A DNA stretch of 64,000 nt. Source: Cornus controversa (Eukaryota; Streptophyta; Magnoliopsida; Cornales; Cornaceae). The first letter of the stretch is position 1, and the number at the start of each line of letters is the position of its first letter. The notes beneath the pieces were generated by a model. It searched no databases. It saw only the letters and a list, made by a program, of their open reading frames with translations, and was not told the DNA's origin. The stretch is from NCBI GenBank assembly GCA_026545225.1, contig CM048845.1:62104533-62168532 (forward strand), read 5' to 3'. A program made the translations under genes and the position numbers. Positions 24,939 to 38,400 of the stretch are shown in pieces.

Positions 24939-26137
24939 TCATATACATAATATAATTATTCGAGGCTCGTCTTCTACTATCCACATCTTAATTTGTTTGT
25001 TTATGAGCAACTGATCACCCTCTTCTAACATCCTCAATTTTCAATTGGCTCCTTTATGAACATGTTCGAAAAAACATTTAAGTACATGATATATATATAT
25101 AATCTTTTGTTTATATTATGTTTAAGTTGTCAGGTAATTTGAGGACATCGTAAAAACTATCCAATTTAATGGAACAATATGTGTACCAATTATTTCAAAT
25201 CCCATTTGTTCCATTTCAAGATTATTTTTTTTTTTTTATCTTTTTCCTCAATCCTTTTCCTTGTTGGAATATTGGTGAATGAATTATAATTATTTATTAT
25301 TTATATTTAATATTTATTTATAGGATATAACCCTTGTTGAATTTATGAAAGTCATGACTATTCTCAAAAGACATGTTCATTACTTATATCCATGTATGTA
25401 ATTTATTTATTTATTTTTGTTAAATTACATACCATAGGTTAAAATGATAAGATAAAAATTATAACTTTAGAAATTTTATGTTTCTCACTTGAAGTAGTGC
25501 TCTGTTGTTATGTTTCATCCTTGTCTATGTTAGAGTTTGGTACGGTGATAAAAAAATAAAAATAAAAACTGTTGTATCAAACGAGTAGCTCAGTCTTGTT
25601 AATATACATTATTTACACATTATGCACGTGTATATTAATTTAGACACACGTTAGGACAAAATACGTTTCGCCGATAGCTTCAAAACTGTCCATATATACT
25701 ATTCATTTTATATCAATTCAAAATACAGTTTCAATACCTTGTAACAAGTCTCAAACTAATTGATAAGAATTTCTAAATACATATTACAATATTTAATTAT
25801 TAAAATTATCAATTATTTTGGGCATTGATTTGAATCCTCTCCATGCTCTCTTTCTCCTAATATCTCCATTAATTCCAATCTAATGATAAAAAAATTGTAG
25901 TAGATCATCACTTGTGTAACTATCCAGTGTATAATAATTATATACTAAAAAATGGTAATGTGGAAAAAGTATTAAAAAGTATGATGTCTTAAGTTTCATC
26001 TCAATTTCTTAGTATTATACGGAAAAAAAAAATTTAGTTGCTCCCCTTTATCATGTATCGGAATAATCACAATATTAGGTGTATTGGAATAATCACAACA
26101 TTAGGTACAGTAATGGGTCTCATGCATGTACTATACC
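24939..26137. other. AT-rich intergenic spacer
   Basis: Very AT-rich DNA with poly-T and poly-A runs. There is no reading frame of note, no recognisable element and no RNA gene. Confidence 0.5.
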
Positions 26138-29100
26138 TAGGGGTGTATACGGTTCGGTTCGATTCGATTTGGTTCCAAAACACTTCAAACTGCACGGATC
26201 AGTTTTATTAAATCATGAAACCAAACCAAACCGTTTCAAGTATAAAACCGAAACGTGATGAAATAGTTCGGTTCTAACCACGGTTCTATGATCATTTTTT
26301 TTTTCTTTTTGTATAAAAGGGTAAAAAAAACATAATAGTTTAGATCTTTTAAAAAATTGCTACTGCTATTTGTGAATCCCCATAATATCATATATTTTAT
26401 AATTATATACATGGCTGAACAGTTCGATCCAGTTTCAATAGACACAAAACTGTAATCGAAACAAAAAATTACAGATTAAAATTTTTGAAACCGTGACAGA
26501 ACCGAGCTGTAAATAATTAAATCGTTTTGTCCAAACTGGTCTGATTTTTCAGTTTGGATGAATTTTTTGTTGAGAAAAAGTCTTTGTCCTAGCTAGTCTA
26601 TAGGAGTTTGTTGATAGTGGAGTAGTGCTGAGCTAGTCTATAGGAGTTTGTTGATAGTGGAGTGGTGTTGAACTAGTTTTCAGCTAGTGTTTTATTTTGT
26701 ACCGAGTCTTTAGTTTATCTCCAAGTGGTTCTTATTTTTATGCTTTTAATTGTTGATGTACTAGCCTATATAAAGGCTATTTATTTAATGAATTTAAGCA
26801 GAGTCTCCAGTCTTCTTTCTTTCATCTACTTTATTATAGCTTTACTTTCTAACAGTGGTATCAGAGCTTGAGAAAAGTAAAATTGAGAGAAAGAGAGTGA
26901 GAAAAGTAAAGTTGAGAGTGCCAAACGAGTGTGTGAGATAGAGTCGTACAACAGCAGCTTCATTTATATTTCACCTAATTTCTTCTTTTTGCAACAGTAG
27001 TAGAAGAGAACGATGGCCTTTGAAACTTTTGTGCAGCCAGCCATTCCACGTTTCGATGGTCACTATGACCATTGGAGTATGTTAATGGAGAATTTTTTGA
27101 GATCGAAGGAGTATTGACATATTGTTGAAGTTGGAGTAGCAGCCACCTGCACCACACAAACGGACCAGCAGAGAACTAATGTCGAAGGGCAAAAGTTGAA
27201 GGATCTTAAAGCAAAGAACTATCTCTTCCAAGTGATTGATCGTTCAATCTTGGAAACCATTCTTTGCAAGGACACCTCTAAGCAGATTTGGGACTCCATG
27301 AAGAAGAAATTTCGAGGGACAGAAAGAGCGAAGCGGGTTCACCTTCAAGCACTTCGTGCTAAATTTGAAGTTCTTCGAATGAAGACAGGTTAATCAGTTT
27401 CAGAATACATTTCGAGGACGATGGCAGTTGCAAATAAGAGGCGGATTAATGGAGAAAAGCTCAAGGATGTCACCATAGTTGAAAAGATTCTTCGCTCCCT
27501 GACAGCAAAATTTAACTATGTTGTTTGTGTGATTGAAGAATCAAAAGACATCGATACACTCTCCATTGATGAGCTACAAAGCTCCTTGCTTGTTCATGAG
27601 CAAAAAATTGTCCAGCAGGATAAGGAAGAACAAGCCTTACAAACTGCAACACATTCCAAAGAGTCAGGTCCTGGCAGAGGTAAATGGAAGGACAAAAATG
27701 ATCATGCTACTGATTCAAGAGGAAAATGGAACAACTACTCAAATGGCTATAAATCGAAGTCTTCAAACAAGTCGAAAGTTGAATGTTTTCGATGTCACAG
27801 GTATGGCCATTATAAGTCTGAGTGTCGAACTAATTTGAATAAGCAATGTGGAGAAAGATCTAATTTTGCAGAGAAAGAAGAAGTTGTTTCCCTTTTGATG
27901 GCGTGTCATGCGAATCAAGGCACCCACCAAAACTTGTGGTATATTGATACTGGCTGCAGCAATCATATGTGTGGGGACAAGTCAGCGTTCTCGGACTTGG
28001 ATGAAACATTTCGCAACTCTGTAACTTTTGGCTACAACTCCAAAGTTTCTGTCATGGGCAAAGGAAGTGTACGAATTCACTCCAAAGAAAAATCTGATCA
28101 GATTATTTCTAATGTTTTTTTTGTTCCAGAATTAAAAACCAACTTGCTTAGTGTTGGTCAGCTTCAAGAGAAGGGATATGAGATCTTTATCAAAGATGGA
28201 GTTTGTCGCATCCAAGATAAGAAATTAGGCTTAATTGCTCAAGTCAACATGACTACAAATCGAATGTTCCCGCTGTATCTAGACAACACTACTCAGAAAT
28301 GTTTCTCTGCGAAACTGGTGGATGAGGGATGGTTGTGGCATTTTCGCTACGAACATCTGAATTTTAGTGGTCTAAAGACACTACAACAGAAGAACATGGT
28401 GACTGGACTTTCACAAATTCAGACTCCTTCTCAAATTTGTGAAGAATGTGCTGTTGGTAAACAGCATCGAGATCATTTTCCTAAAGTAAAATCATGGAGA
28501 GCGAAGAAGGTGTTGGAGCTAGTTCACTCTGATATATGTGGACCCATTAATCCAACATCAAATGGTGGTAAACGTTACTTTATAACGTTCATTGATGATT
28601 ATAGTCGGAAAACTTGGGTGTATTTTTTGCATGAGAAATCTGAAGCTTTTTCAGCTTTCAAAAGCTTTAAGATGCTGGTCAAAAAAGAAACAGGCAATCT
28701 TATTAAGATTTTTCGCAGCGATCGTGGTGGAGAATACACCTCACAAGAATTTGTAAATTTTTGTGAGGTCCATGGTATTCAAAAATAACTTACAGCAGCA
28801 TATTCGCCACAACAAAATGGCATTTCAGAGAGAAAAAATCGTACAATTCTAAACATGGTGCGGACTATTCTGTCAAAAGGTCATATCCCAAGAAGTTTTT
28901 GGCCTGAAGTAGTCATCTGGAGCATTCACATTTTGAACAGAAGTCCCACTCTAGTTGTTCAAAACGTGACACCTGAAGAAACATGGAATGGTCGCAAACC
29001 AAGTGTCAACCACTTCAGAATTTTTGGTTGCATAGCATATGCTCATATTCCAGATCAAAAGAGAAAAAAGCTTGATGACAAGGGAGAAAAATGCATTTTT

Positions 29101-31401
29101 TTTGGTGTTAGTGAGATGTCAAAAGCATACAAATTGTACAATCCTTTCACCAAGAAAATTGTCATTAGTCGTGACATAATTTTTGATGAAGGAAGATTCT
29201 GGGAATGGGATGAAAACATTACCAAACAACAAATACAAGCTGATTTTGATAGTGAAAATGAAGAAACCAGGCAACAGCCCATTCCAGCCATCTTTGTACC
29301 TGAAATTCCACCAAATGAAGCTCCAACTGCAGCTGAAACTTCACCAACAACACCAGAATCTGATGAACAGGTTGACGTAGTAGCTGGTTCAAGTTCTCAT
29401 CTTGTTCAAAAGAGGCCAGCATGCATGTTAGATTATGAGGTAACCGGAATTGATCAATCTGAAGACCCAATCACTCACTTTGCTCTATTTTCATATTGTA
29501 ACCCTATAACTTTCGAAAGTGCTGTCAAAGAATCAAAATGGCGGAAGGCAATGGATGCTGAAATTACAGCTATCGAACGAAATGATACTTGGGAGTAATC
29601 TGAACTTCCGAAAGGACACAAAACAATTGGTGTAAAGTGGGTTTACAAGACAAAGCTGAAAGAGAATAGTGAAGTTGACAAGTACAAGGCGCATTTGGTG
29701 GCTAAGGGATACAAGCAGAATTTGGAGTGGACTATAAGGAAGTTTTTGCTCCGTTTGCAAAGCATGATACAATCAGATTGGTGATCGCGTTGGCAGCACA
29801 GAATTCATGGCCTATCTTCCAGTTGGATGTCAAATCGGCATTCTTGCATGGAAACTTGGAGGAACAAGTATTTGTTGATCAACCTCCCGGTTATATTAAG
29901 ATTAAAAATGAGCATAAAGTGTATAGATTAAAGAAAGCTCTTTATGGATTAAAACAAGCCCCACGGGCTTGGTATAGTCGTATCGAGGCTTATTTTGTGA
30001 AAGAAGGATTTCAGAAATGTCCATATGAGCATACACTTTTTGTTAAAGTTAGTGATGGAGGGAAAATGCTCATTGTTTGCTTATATGTAGATGATCTTAT
30101 ATTTACTGGCAATGATAGTGTCATGTTTGAAAGGTTTAAGAAGTCTATGATGGTTGAATTTGAAATGTTTGATCTTGGTATGATGCATTATTTTTTTGGC
30201 ATAGAAGTGGTGCAGTCTGCTACTGGAATTTTTATTTCTCAAAAGAAGTATATGCGAGAGATTTTAAACAGATTTCAGATGAAGGATTGTAATCCTGTTA
30301 GTACACCAACTAAGTTTGGCTTGAAGCTAAACAAAGATCACCGAAGAAAAAAGGTGGACAGCACAATCTATAAGCAAATTGTGGGTAGTTTGATGTATTT
30401 AACTGCAACAAGACCAGACATAATGCACTCAGTGAGTCTAATTAGCAGATATATGAAGAATCCTACAGAGCTGCATTTTTTAGCTGCCAAGAAAATATGT
30501 CGTTACTTGCAAGGAACTAAAGATTTTGGGCTATTCTACAAGAAGGGTAAAAGATCAGATTTAATTGGGTTTACTAACAGCGATTATGCAGGAGATCAAG
30601 ATGATAGGAGGAGCACTTCAGGTTATGTTTTTATGCTGGGCATAGGGGCTGTTTTGTGGTCATCTAAGAAGCAACCAATCGTCACTTTGTCCACCACTGA
30701 AGCTGGATTTGTTGCTGCAACAGCTTGTGTTTGTCAAGCTATCTGGCCAAGGAAAATTCTTGAAGAGCTGCATGTCAAGCAAGTGGGAGCTACTACAATT
30801 TATTATGACAACAGTTCAACCATCAAAGTCTCCAAAAATCCTGTGCTACATGGAAGAAGCAAGCATATTGACGTGAAGTATTATTTCTTAAGAGATCTCA
30901 GCAATGATGGAGTTATTGATCTTGTCTACTGTAGAAGTGAAGACCAAGTTGCTGATATTCTTACTAAACCCCTCAAATTGGCTGCTTTTCTGAAGTTGAG
31001 GAAGTTACTTGGAGTTTCCACTCTAAAAGATTCAATTTGAGGGAGGATACTACGTATTTTAAACTGTATGTTTGAGCACATCAGTTTAAAGGAGGGTTTG
31101 TTGAGAAAAAGTCTTTGTCCTAGCTAGTCTATAGGAGTTTGTTGATAGTGGAGTAGTGCTGAGCTAGTCTATAGGAATTTGTTGATAGTGGAGTGGTGCT
31201 GAACTAGTTTTCAGCTAGTGTTTTCTTTTGTACATAGTCTTTAGTTTATCTCCAAGTGGTTCCTATTTTTATGCTTTTAACTGTTGATGTACTAGCCTAT
31301 ATAAAGGCTATTTATTTAATGAATTTAAGTAGAGTCTCCAGTCTTCTTTCTTTCATCCACTTTATTATAGCTTTACTTTCTAACATTTTTGTGCACCCCT
31401 A
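26138..31401. mobile_element. hAT-type MITE interrupted by a Copia insertion
   Basis: The left end TAGGGGTGTATACGGTTCGG and the right end GTGCACCCCTA form terminal repeats. The flanks ACTATACC and TCTATAAC agree at 6 of 8 positions, as expected of an old 8-bp duplication. The interior is full of GGTTCGGTT-type motifs and their complements. The Copia element splits it: 26138-26567 lies left of the insertion, and only about 10 bases remain right of it. Related starts occur at 50021 and 60508. Confidence 0.75.
26568..31385 (+). mobile_element. Ty1/Copia LTR retrotransposon, fossil with both LTRs, 4.8 kb
   Basis: The 5' LTR is 26568-26864 and the 3' LTR 31099-31385. They begin TGTTGAG and end CTAACA, and are very similar, so the insertion is fairly recent. 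The target duplication is TTTTT on both sides. The 5' LTR is followed at once by TGGTATCAGAGC, the initiator-tRNA-Met primer site; a purine tract, AAAGGAGGG, precedes the 3' LTR. Parts in order: gag (about 27000-27850, ending in a zinc knuckle CFRCHRYGHYKSEC), protease (WYIDTGCSNHM, about 27940), integrase (28330-29100, with CEECAVGKQH and the DDY core), reverse transcriptase (from about 29600, with FQLDVKSAFLHGNL and YVDDL) and RNase H (to about 31040). The order protease-integrase-RT defines Copia. The coding region is broken in about three to five places. Lineage within Copia is not assigned. Confidence 0.97.
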
Positions 31402-31479
31402 TCTATAACTATTTAAGGTTGTGATTATCTGAGTGCATGGTACAACGAAAGCAACCGAATTTTTCACGTATTATACGTA

Positions 31480-31700
31480 TGAGTAAATTTATTTGGAATT
31501 GTAAGATAAATAGCAAAATTCAGCACTTTTTGTGGAAATGTTGTAAGGCTTCCCGTTCGTAAAGCTCTCAAGATTCGAGGAATCATTGATGATGAAACTT
31601 GTGCTCGACTGCTCGTTGTGGCCCGGAAGAGGAGACTGTTGAACACCTTATAATTCTGTATCCTCACTCCATAGAAATCTGGAAAATGTCCCTGTAAGGC
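31480..31700 (+). mobile_element. LINE scrap: zf-RVT (zinc-binding) domain, broken
   Basis: Plus-strand translation gives IWNCKINSKIQHFLWKC, then LPVRKALKIRGI, then CGPEEETVEHLI and IW. This is the order of the zf-RVT domain at the C terminus of plant L1-type LINE proteins. At least two frame changes separate the pieces. No other part of the LINE is present. It sits just right of the Copia-bearing MITE. Confidence 0.75.
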
Positions 31701-32061
31701 TTGATCATTCAATTGTAAATCACACTTCATTTTTTAATTGGTGCAATTTGGCCTTATCTTAAAAATATATCAATATTTCTAAAAGTATATATATATATAT
31801 ATATATATATATTTTATTTTAGAACTTTTTTCTTCAAGTATTTCTGGGGATTTCGTGAGTTTTAATTATTGGGGATGGACTTATAAGTGGAATGTAGCAC
31901 AACATTTTTGATAGACTCACTTGTGTGAGTGTCAAAGTGAACTTTTTTCCTATTTAGAATTTAAGACTAATTATTTATAGCACTCATAAAAGCGGAATAT
32001 AGATGAGGATAAAAAAATGAGCACAATCATGAGAATCAATGGCAATTCAATAAGTCATGTG

Positions 32062-32602
32062 TAGGGATGTCAATTTGTCTCGCTCCGTTTAAAACTCGTT
32101 TACGAAATCGTTTAAGAAAACGGGGTGGGAATGGGCTTAAGGAAAATAACTCGCGCTTAAACGGAGCGGGGATTGGGTAAGACTCTACCCCGACGGGTAC
32201 CTGCCCCGTTTAAGTGTATATATATATATTTATACTTATATATATAATATATAAAAGAAATATTAATAATATATGAAGGAAATATTAATATTATATATAT
32301 CATACAACTATACAAGTTTATTATATCAGTAATGAATGTATCAATATTAGACATTGTGTTGCATGTACCTAAATGTGTGTTTTTGGTGTATATGTATCAA
32401 AATATCAGATTTATTATTATAAAAAATTTTGCATTAAAAAGTAAAAAAAAAAGTATAAACGGAACGAAGCGGGGAAAGTTAGACGGCCCTGTCCCATTCA
32501 TATACGGTTGCGAGACGGAGACGGGACAGGAAAAGTTAAACGGTTGCGGGGACAGAAAAGTCAAAACTCATCCCGCCCCGCTCCGCCCAGTTGCCATCCC
32601 TA
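32062..32602. mobile_element. hAT-type MITE with TAGGGATG ends, 541 bp
   Basis: The ends are TAGGGATGTCAATTTG and CAGTTGCCATCCCTA. The 8-bp flanks GTCATGTG and GTTATGTG differ at one base. Subterminal GCGGGG/CCCCGC and CGGGG motifs relate it to the 18446-19417 element. The interior is AT-rich, without coding capacity. Confidence 0.85.
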
Positions 32603-32610
32603 GTTATGTG

Positions 32611-34256
32611 TGTAGTCTAGCACTCAAATTCATGTTATAAAGCCGGACATTTCAAGATGGCAAATTTCTTGTTAACCAGTGAATTCACTAGGTTTATACA
32701 AGCAAAAAGACAACACTATTGCCTACGCATAGCTTTTCACCAATTTTTACTTATTTATTTATTAATATTTCATCAATGTGAGAGATTGTAAGAATTTTGG
32801 GTGAATAAAATACTATAATTATTAATTTTTTATATTTAATATTTATTTATAGAATATAAAGGGGTTGGCAAAAGTCATGTATTTGTCTATAAATACAAAG
32901 TTCCATATATGTTAAAATGACAAGATAAAAACAATGTTCTCCCTATAGTTCGGGCGAATCAGGCTAAACCCTTTAAAGCCCCCAAAATAAAGATAATGAT
33001 TTTAGAGGGTCCATGGTAGTTTCTGAGGCCCTAGTATGTGTGTGTGTGTAATGTGTATATACACACACACACACTAACATAGATTTTTAATCATATGCGT
33101 GAGTATAGCCAAACTCCAAAACCACAAATCTGCTCGTTATTGCCAAACATGGAATCACTATTTTCAAACAATAAACTTTCTCAAATCTTCTGTCAACCAG
33201 AAACATTTTTCTAGAAAACAAAATGACCTTAGCATCAAAAACCAGTTCAGATATATATTTTTTCCTTAAAAAAGCAGAAAAGATAAATTTTGGGGTGTGG
33301 TAGTAGCAATTCATTTTTATTTAATATATTTCAATTATCAAATTCATAGCAACTGCAAATATAAAATTAGTTCCTTAACTTTTTGTTTACGTGACTCCAA
33401 AGTTCTTTGAATTTCTGATATCACTGTTCCAAGTTTCTTCAAGTTCTACAGCTATAACCCTGTCTCAAACTCTACTTTCTTTCATCTAGCATAAAATTTT
33501 CAACTTTCCACTATGTTATAAGCTATCTTAAAATATCTTTGGACAAGTAGCTCGAGTGTTTTAAAATATATATATTTTTTATTTTAAAGTATTCTTTTTT
33601 GTATGCAAGTTAAAGATTTTATCACAAAATGATGGTTCATGATTTTTTTCATTTTACACTTTAAATCCCGTACTAGTGATGTGTTTTCATAAAGAGTTCT
33701 ACATATGCATTAATTATTTTTATACAAATAATTTGTTTATCATGAGAGGGATAATGTGCTCCAAAGTTATTGAGTATGATTCTACAACTCCAAAATTATT
33801 ATGTTTCTCATTTTGTAGTGATGGAGGATTTTTCTTCTAATCCGATCCGACCCTACCCCAGGAGATAGAAACAAGAAATGACGAATCTTCTTGGTACCAG
33901 CCTAGGAAGCTCCGACGTTCAAGTCAATAAACTTGTTTTGCAGAAAAAATCAAGAGACAACAATAAATGTGTTTACAATAAATTTTCATTGTAAAAGGGT
34001 ATGATTGCATTTATAGTAGTTTGACCTTTGTGTTGTATTGGAAAACTAATAGCTCCTTATTGAAGTAAAATATGCTTGTTGACAGCTATACTCCTCGTTG
34101 TATGAACTTTCGTAGCGTCTAGGATTAGCTACATCACCTTGCTTGTATCCAACTAAAATTGACCATCACATAAAATTCTGATTCTTGAAAACTCTAATAG
34201 ATCTAACATAGAGTAATACAGACCCGAATCAACAATTTTTGAAAGGCATCTACGGC
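32611..34256. other. AT-rich spacer with a possible LTR-element relic
   Basis: Mostly AT-rich DNA, with a TG/CA repeat at 33036-33075. At 33835-33930, read on the minus strand, TTGACTTGAACGTCGGAGC is a phrase seen in internal parts of many plant LTR elements, so an eroded relic is likely. Nothing else is recognised. Confidence 0.35.
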
Positions 34257-34608
34257 CCCACCCGAACTCGCAACGCCCTCGTTGCGGTCGGACCACCCTG
34301 CCTACCCGGGTGATTGTATCTTGACACTTCCGGGTCGGGCGCGAGGGGTGGCACCGAATCAAGATTTGGGTCTGATTCTGATACCAACTGTAACGAGTCG
34401 GACGCTTGCCCTTTATCTAAAAGGTCAAGCAATTAGGTAATGCTGCATACCCACCCATTTATACCCAATCATTTTTCCATCCGAATCCGATGTGAGACAA
34501 AGTTAGCCCTTCTAACTCTAAACCATTATCCTATGACATAAGATCCATATTTTAATATTCTTGAAATTGTTAGCCGACTAGTTGACTCAAACCGTGCAGA
34601 ACATGACA
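34257..34608 (-). mobile_element. TRIM-like fossil: one LTR, primer-binding site and GC-rich interior
   Basis: On the minus strand a 220-bp repeat (34608-34389) begins TGTCATGTTC and ends CTCGTTACA. It is followed at once by GTTGGTATCAGA, a primer-binding site of the tRNA-Met type, and then a GC-rich interior to about 34257. The repeat includes CTCACATCGGATTCGG, resembling the CCCACATCG phrase of the TRIMs near 8.6 kb, but it is a different family. The second LTR is absent. Confidence 0.65.
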
Positions 34609-35432
34609 GTCACAATGTAAAATGCAAATGGCGAACTAGAGTACATAAGCTTGTTTTTTCCATTGTAATGATGAACAACCTTCACATAGAAACAACCATA
34701 AATAAGTTTTTAGAGTGCCAAGTTGATACAATGCCATATACATGGAGCAATGACAACAATGAATAATTTATGCAAACCACAGACATTATAAAAAATCTAT
34801 ACATAAAATGTGAACTATTTTTGGGGATATCAAGCCTTTTTTCTCTGGAAATAAGAAGTGGAAAATAGTAACAAGAGAAACCATATTGCTGCTTCTAAAT
34901 ACACCATTGGACGCCATTCTGGTAATCAGCTAAAACATTCCACACTTCCGATTCATGAATAACTTCAGAAACATGTTATCCGGAGCAGCGCTGCAACGAA
35001 GAACATCTTCTTCATGGTTGATAAAGAAATTTAAACTCCCTGCACAGCCGATAGTTGACACATTTAAAGTCTCCATAACGAGAATGGGGGAAAGAAAAAG
35101 ATTTGGAAAGGAACAGCATTATACAATATAGATAATATATAAAACAAAAAAAAGATAAAAAAAAAAAAAAAAAACTGGAGTAAATAAAATGAAATGGAGG
35201 ACAGTCTGTGCAATGGGGGAAAAAAGATCGTATCATTTGAATGTATAAATATCAATAAATTCATGCCAGCCTGGTCTGGCAGTAGATAATGTAATTGTGG
35301 TTCTCTTGGAGACAAACTGTATGGGTGGTCAGATGATAATATGATACCTAACATGTCAGGTCACTGGGTATGTTGATTTCAATTTCAAAAGAAAAAAAAA
35401 AAGAGTTGGAAGTATGTACTCACCATCTGAAA
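34609..35432. other. Spacer and 3' UTR of the PDAT gene
   Basis: The DNA from 35432 leftward should hold the PDAT 3' UTR. There is a poly-A run at about 35150-35175. No other feature is seen. Confidence 0.4.
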
Positions 35433-38400
35433 TTAGAGTGGTAAGTTGATCTTCTCAGACCACTTGAAAATGTCAGTGTGGACTTGATCACCTCCCAAAT
35501 CTTCTCCTGTAGCCCCAGCAGCAACCCTTATGACATCCTCGATTAAAGCAAAATTCCCCATTATATCGACATGAGCCCCACTCTGGGTGCCACGACCTTC
35601 AAGAAGATTAGCTGGAGGAGCATGGTCATACTCCCTAACATAAGTTCGAATTCCCGAAGGATTGAACCTGGTTTTGCCACGCCAACCTTTTGCACACATG
35701 AAGCCTGCACTTAAAACAGGCACAGTCTCATCTCCATCAACAGTAAAAACTCCATCTTTCAAACAGCTATCTTCGTCTTCACCATCTGCTGAAGTGTCAA
35801 TCTGAAATGGGATATAGCATTCTGCTGAAGGCATCTGCCTGTAAACATATGCTCTTTCGGTTGGGATGCCAACTCCATACATTGAATATATCTCCATCTC
35901 AGGAGCATTTGGTAATCTGCAAAATGAAACAGGCAGACAAACAGCAGTTGCAAACATTAATTTCTTAACAAATGAAGTGGCACCAACCATTAGTAAAAAA
36001 CTTATGGTGCATTGTGTCAGTCAGATCCACTAAATTAGCCGGAAAATAAATTACAAGAAAAAAGAAAGTGACCAGCCATGAGGCTTAAAACCTAATCAAA
36101 CAGCTGGGAAAAGAATCATCAATGAGCAAAAAATCACAAGCGCATACTGTTAACTACAGAAAAAGTGTCATGAATAGTCAAAAATATCATCAATACTACT
36201 GGATGAGACAATTACTATTTTGATGGTAACTTTTTAATGGCCATATCAATTGTACTGTAAGATGAATGATTAATTTTACTGCCGTATTACGGTTGTATTA
36301 TAAGACAAATGAGGCATGTACAAGTTAATTTCAGGAAAGCAGATACAACAACAACAACAATTAAACCTTTTTTCCAACTACTTGGGGTCGGCTACATGAA
36401 TCCTATGTTTTCATTCCACTCTATCCAAGGCCATAGCATAAGTCAAACCACATGTTATCATATCCTTCTTGACAAACTCTACTCATATTAACTTTGGTCT
36501 TCCTCAAGAAAGCAGATCACCCAAAAAAATAAAAGACAATAATGTAACAATAACAACTATTAAACAAAGAAAAAGACAATTTTCCAATTACTGAGAAAGA
36601 AAAAGAGACAATTCTTCATGGAGCATTATAGAGTTCGTTATCAAGAAGACATCAATCATATTGAATTGCAAACAGAATAGTAATTTGATCTAATTTCTAA
36701 AAGCACCAAAGTATTCCAAATAACGTCAAAGCCATTGAACAGATTATTTATAGAAATCAAAGCAGTAAAAAGGCTTATAAGTTATAAGTTTCATTAAAGG
36801 CTTATCAGCTACATTTTGGATTGGGGAAACAAAGAGGACTTAAAACTAATAAATGAAACTGGAACAAAAGAGTACGAGATTCTCACTTTGTTTCGAGTGG
36901 GTTTGACCAATATTTGTAGTGTTTATATTTTGGATCATCCAAATTCTCAGCTATTCCATGTGAAAAATGAGCACTACCACGGGCCATCATTTTTGGGGCA
37001 ACAAAATAAAGCAAATCCAAAATTTCTCCAGCAGTATAAGCCTTGTATTCTGCAACAGCTTTGATACCCCCAAATCCCATGTCATGGTACTCCGTCCACA
37101 CAGCACGACAGGTAGTATTTGCAATATTGTTTCCCTTAATAGCATCCTGCACATTAACAAATAATTAAAGATGCTGTGACAACTTTGAACATTATAGGTC
37201 GGTATCTTTCTTACATAGTTTGACATTGAAATAACAATAGCAGTGAGAATGCCAGCTGACAGACTCGAAGCAATTTTTCTTGTGAAAAAGTTGAGCAAAG
37301 ACAAATTTTAGACTTGAATGAAATATGGACTGCTATTTTATTACTCAGTCGGTGGTTCTACTCGTTTAACAAACCATCTTAATTAAGTTAATTTTTACTT
37401 CATATATTATTGACAACTAACTGTCACTTCTATTCCAGGGGAGATGGTTTATAACAAAAAAGAGTGGAAAGAGAGAATTCATGTGACTGACTCATTCATA
37501 TGGGATTAGGGCAAGGATGATGATGAACTGTCACTTCTATTCCATATTAAAAGCATGGTGTAGATACAAGATTCTGTTTACCTTTCAACATATAACTAAA
37601 GAGAGGTTGTCTCCTAACTTTGGTTATTTTCAGGCCCCAGAAAAGGCTTGAGAAAAGAAGGATAGGATTAAGAAAGAATTTTCATTCTATAACTGTTAAA
37701 TAAAGCTATGAAAGAAGAATTAGAAGGTAAAGTGGACGGAAAAAAAAATCTTTTTCTTTTTCCTAATAAAAAAATATTGAATGGATGCAGAACTTCTCCC
37801 TTGTAAGGCTTCCCTGCTTCCTTTTTGAAGCAGCGAGGAAAAGGACCATCCACCTTCCCTCCTTCACTCCATCAGCCAACCGTCCCAGTCCCTTCGCCAC
37901 AACCCCGCACCATCATCCCCACAGCATATATCACAACAGCTAGCACCACCAAGGAAAACCACCTTTTAGCCACCACCGTTGCTTGCAGCACCATAACCCC
38001 CATTATCTGCACAGACACTGCCTCCGCTATTACTGTAACTGCCTTCTTTGTATATTCCTTTCTCCACTCAACCATACAAGAGAAAGAAACGACTTTGCCT
38101 TGTTTGGTTCAATTTTCTAAAAACAGTTCTCAAGAATTCAAAAAATGTAAAAAAATGTTTTCAAAGGACTGTAAATTACTATTATCTGAAAACAGACTTT
38201 TTTTTTAACTTCAACAGAAAAATGAACCAAACAGGCACAAATTTGTTTTTCATTGCTTTTTTTTCCCTATCGAATTTCTCTATTAAATACCTTGTCATCT
38301 TTGATAACTTCTTCTTCTGTGATTACTAAATTACCTTGAAAAGTGCCAAGGGGGCACAATCTAGAACTAAACGGCCCATAGCCTACCGAACCAAACATTC

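Noticed and set aside
37825-38208. 127-codon Thr/Pro-rich plus-strand frame in PDAT intron 4
   Set aside because: Low-complexity C/A-rich DNA that runs into a MITE and a tandem duplication, with no recognised domain.
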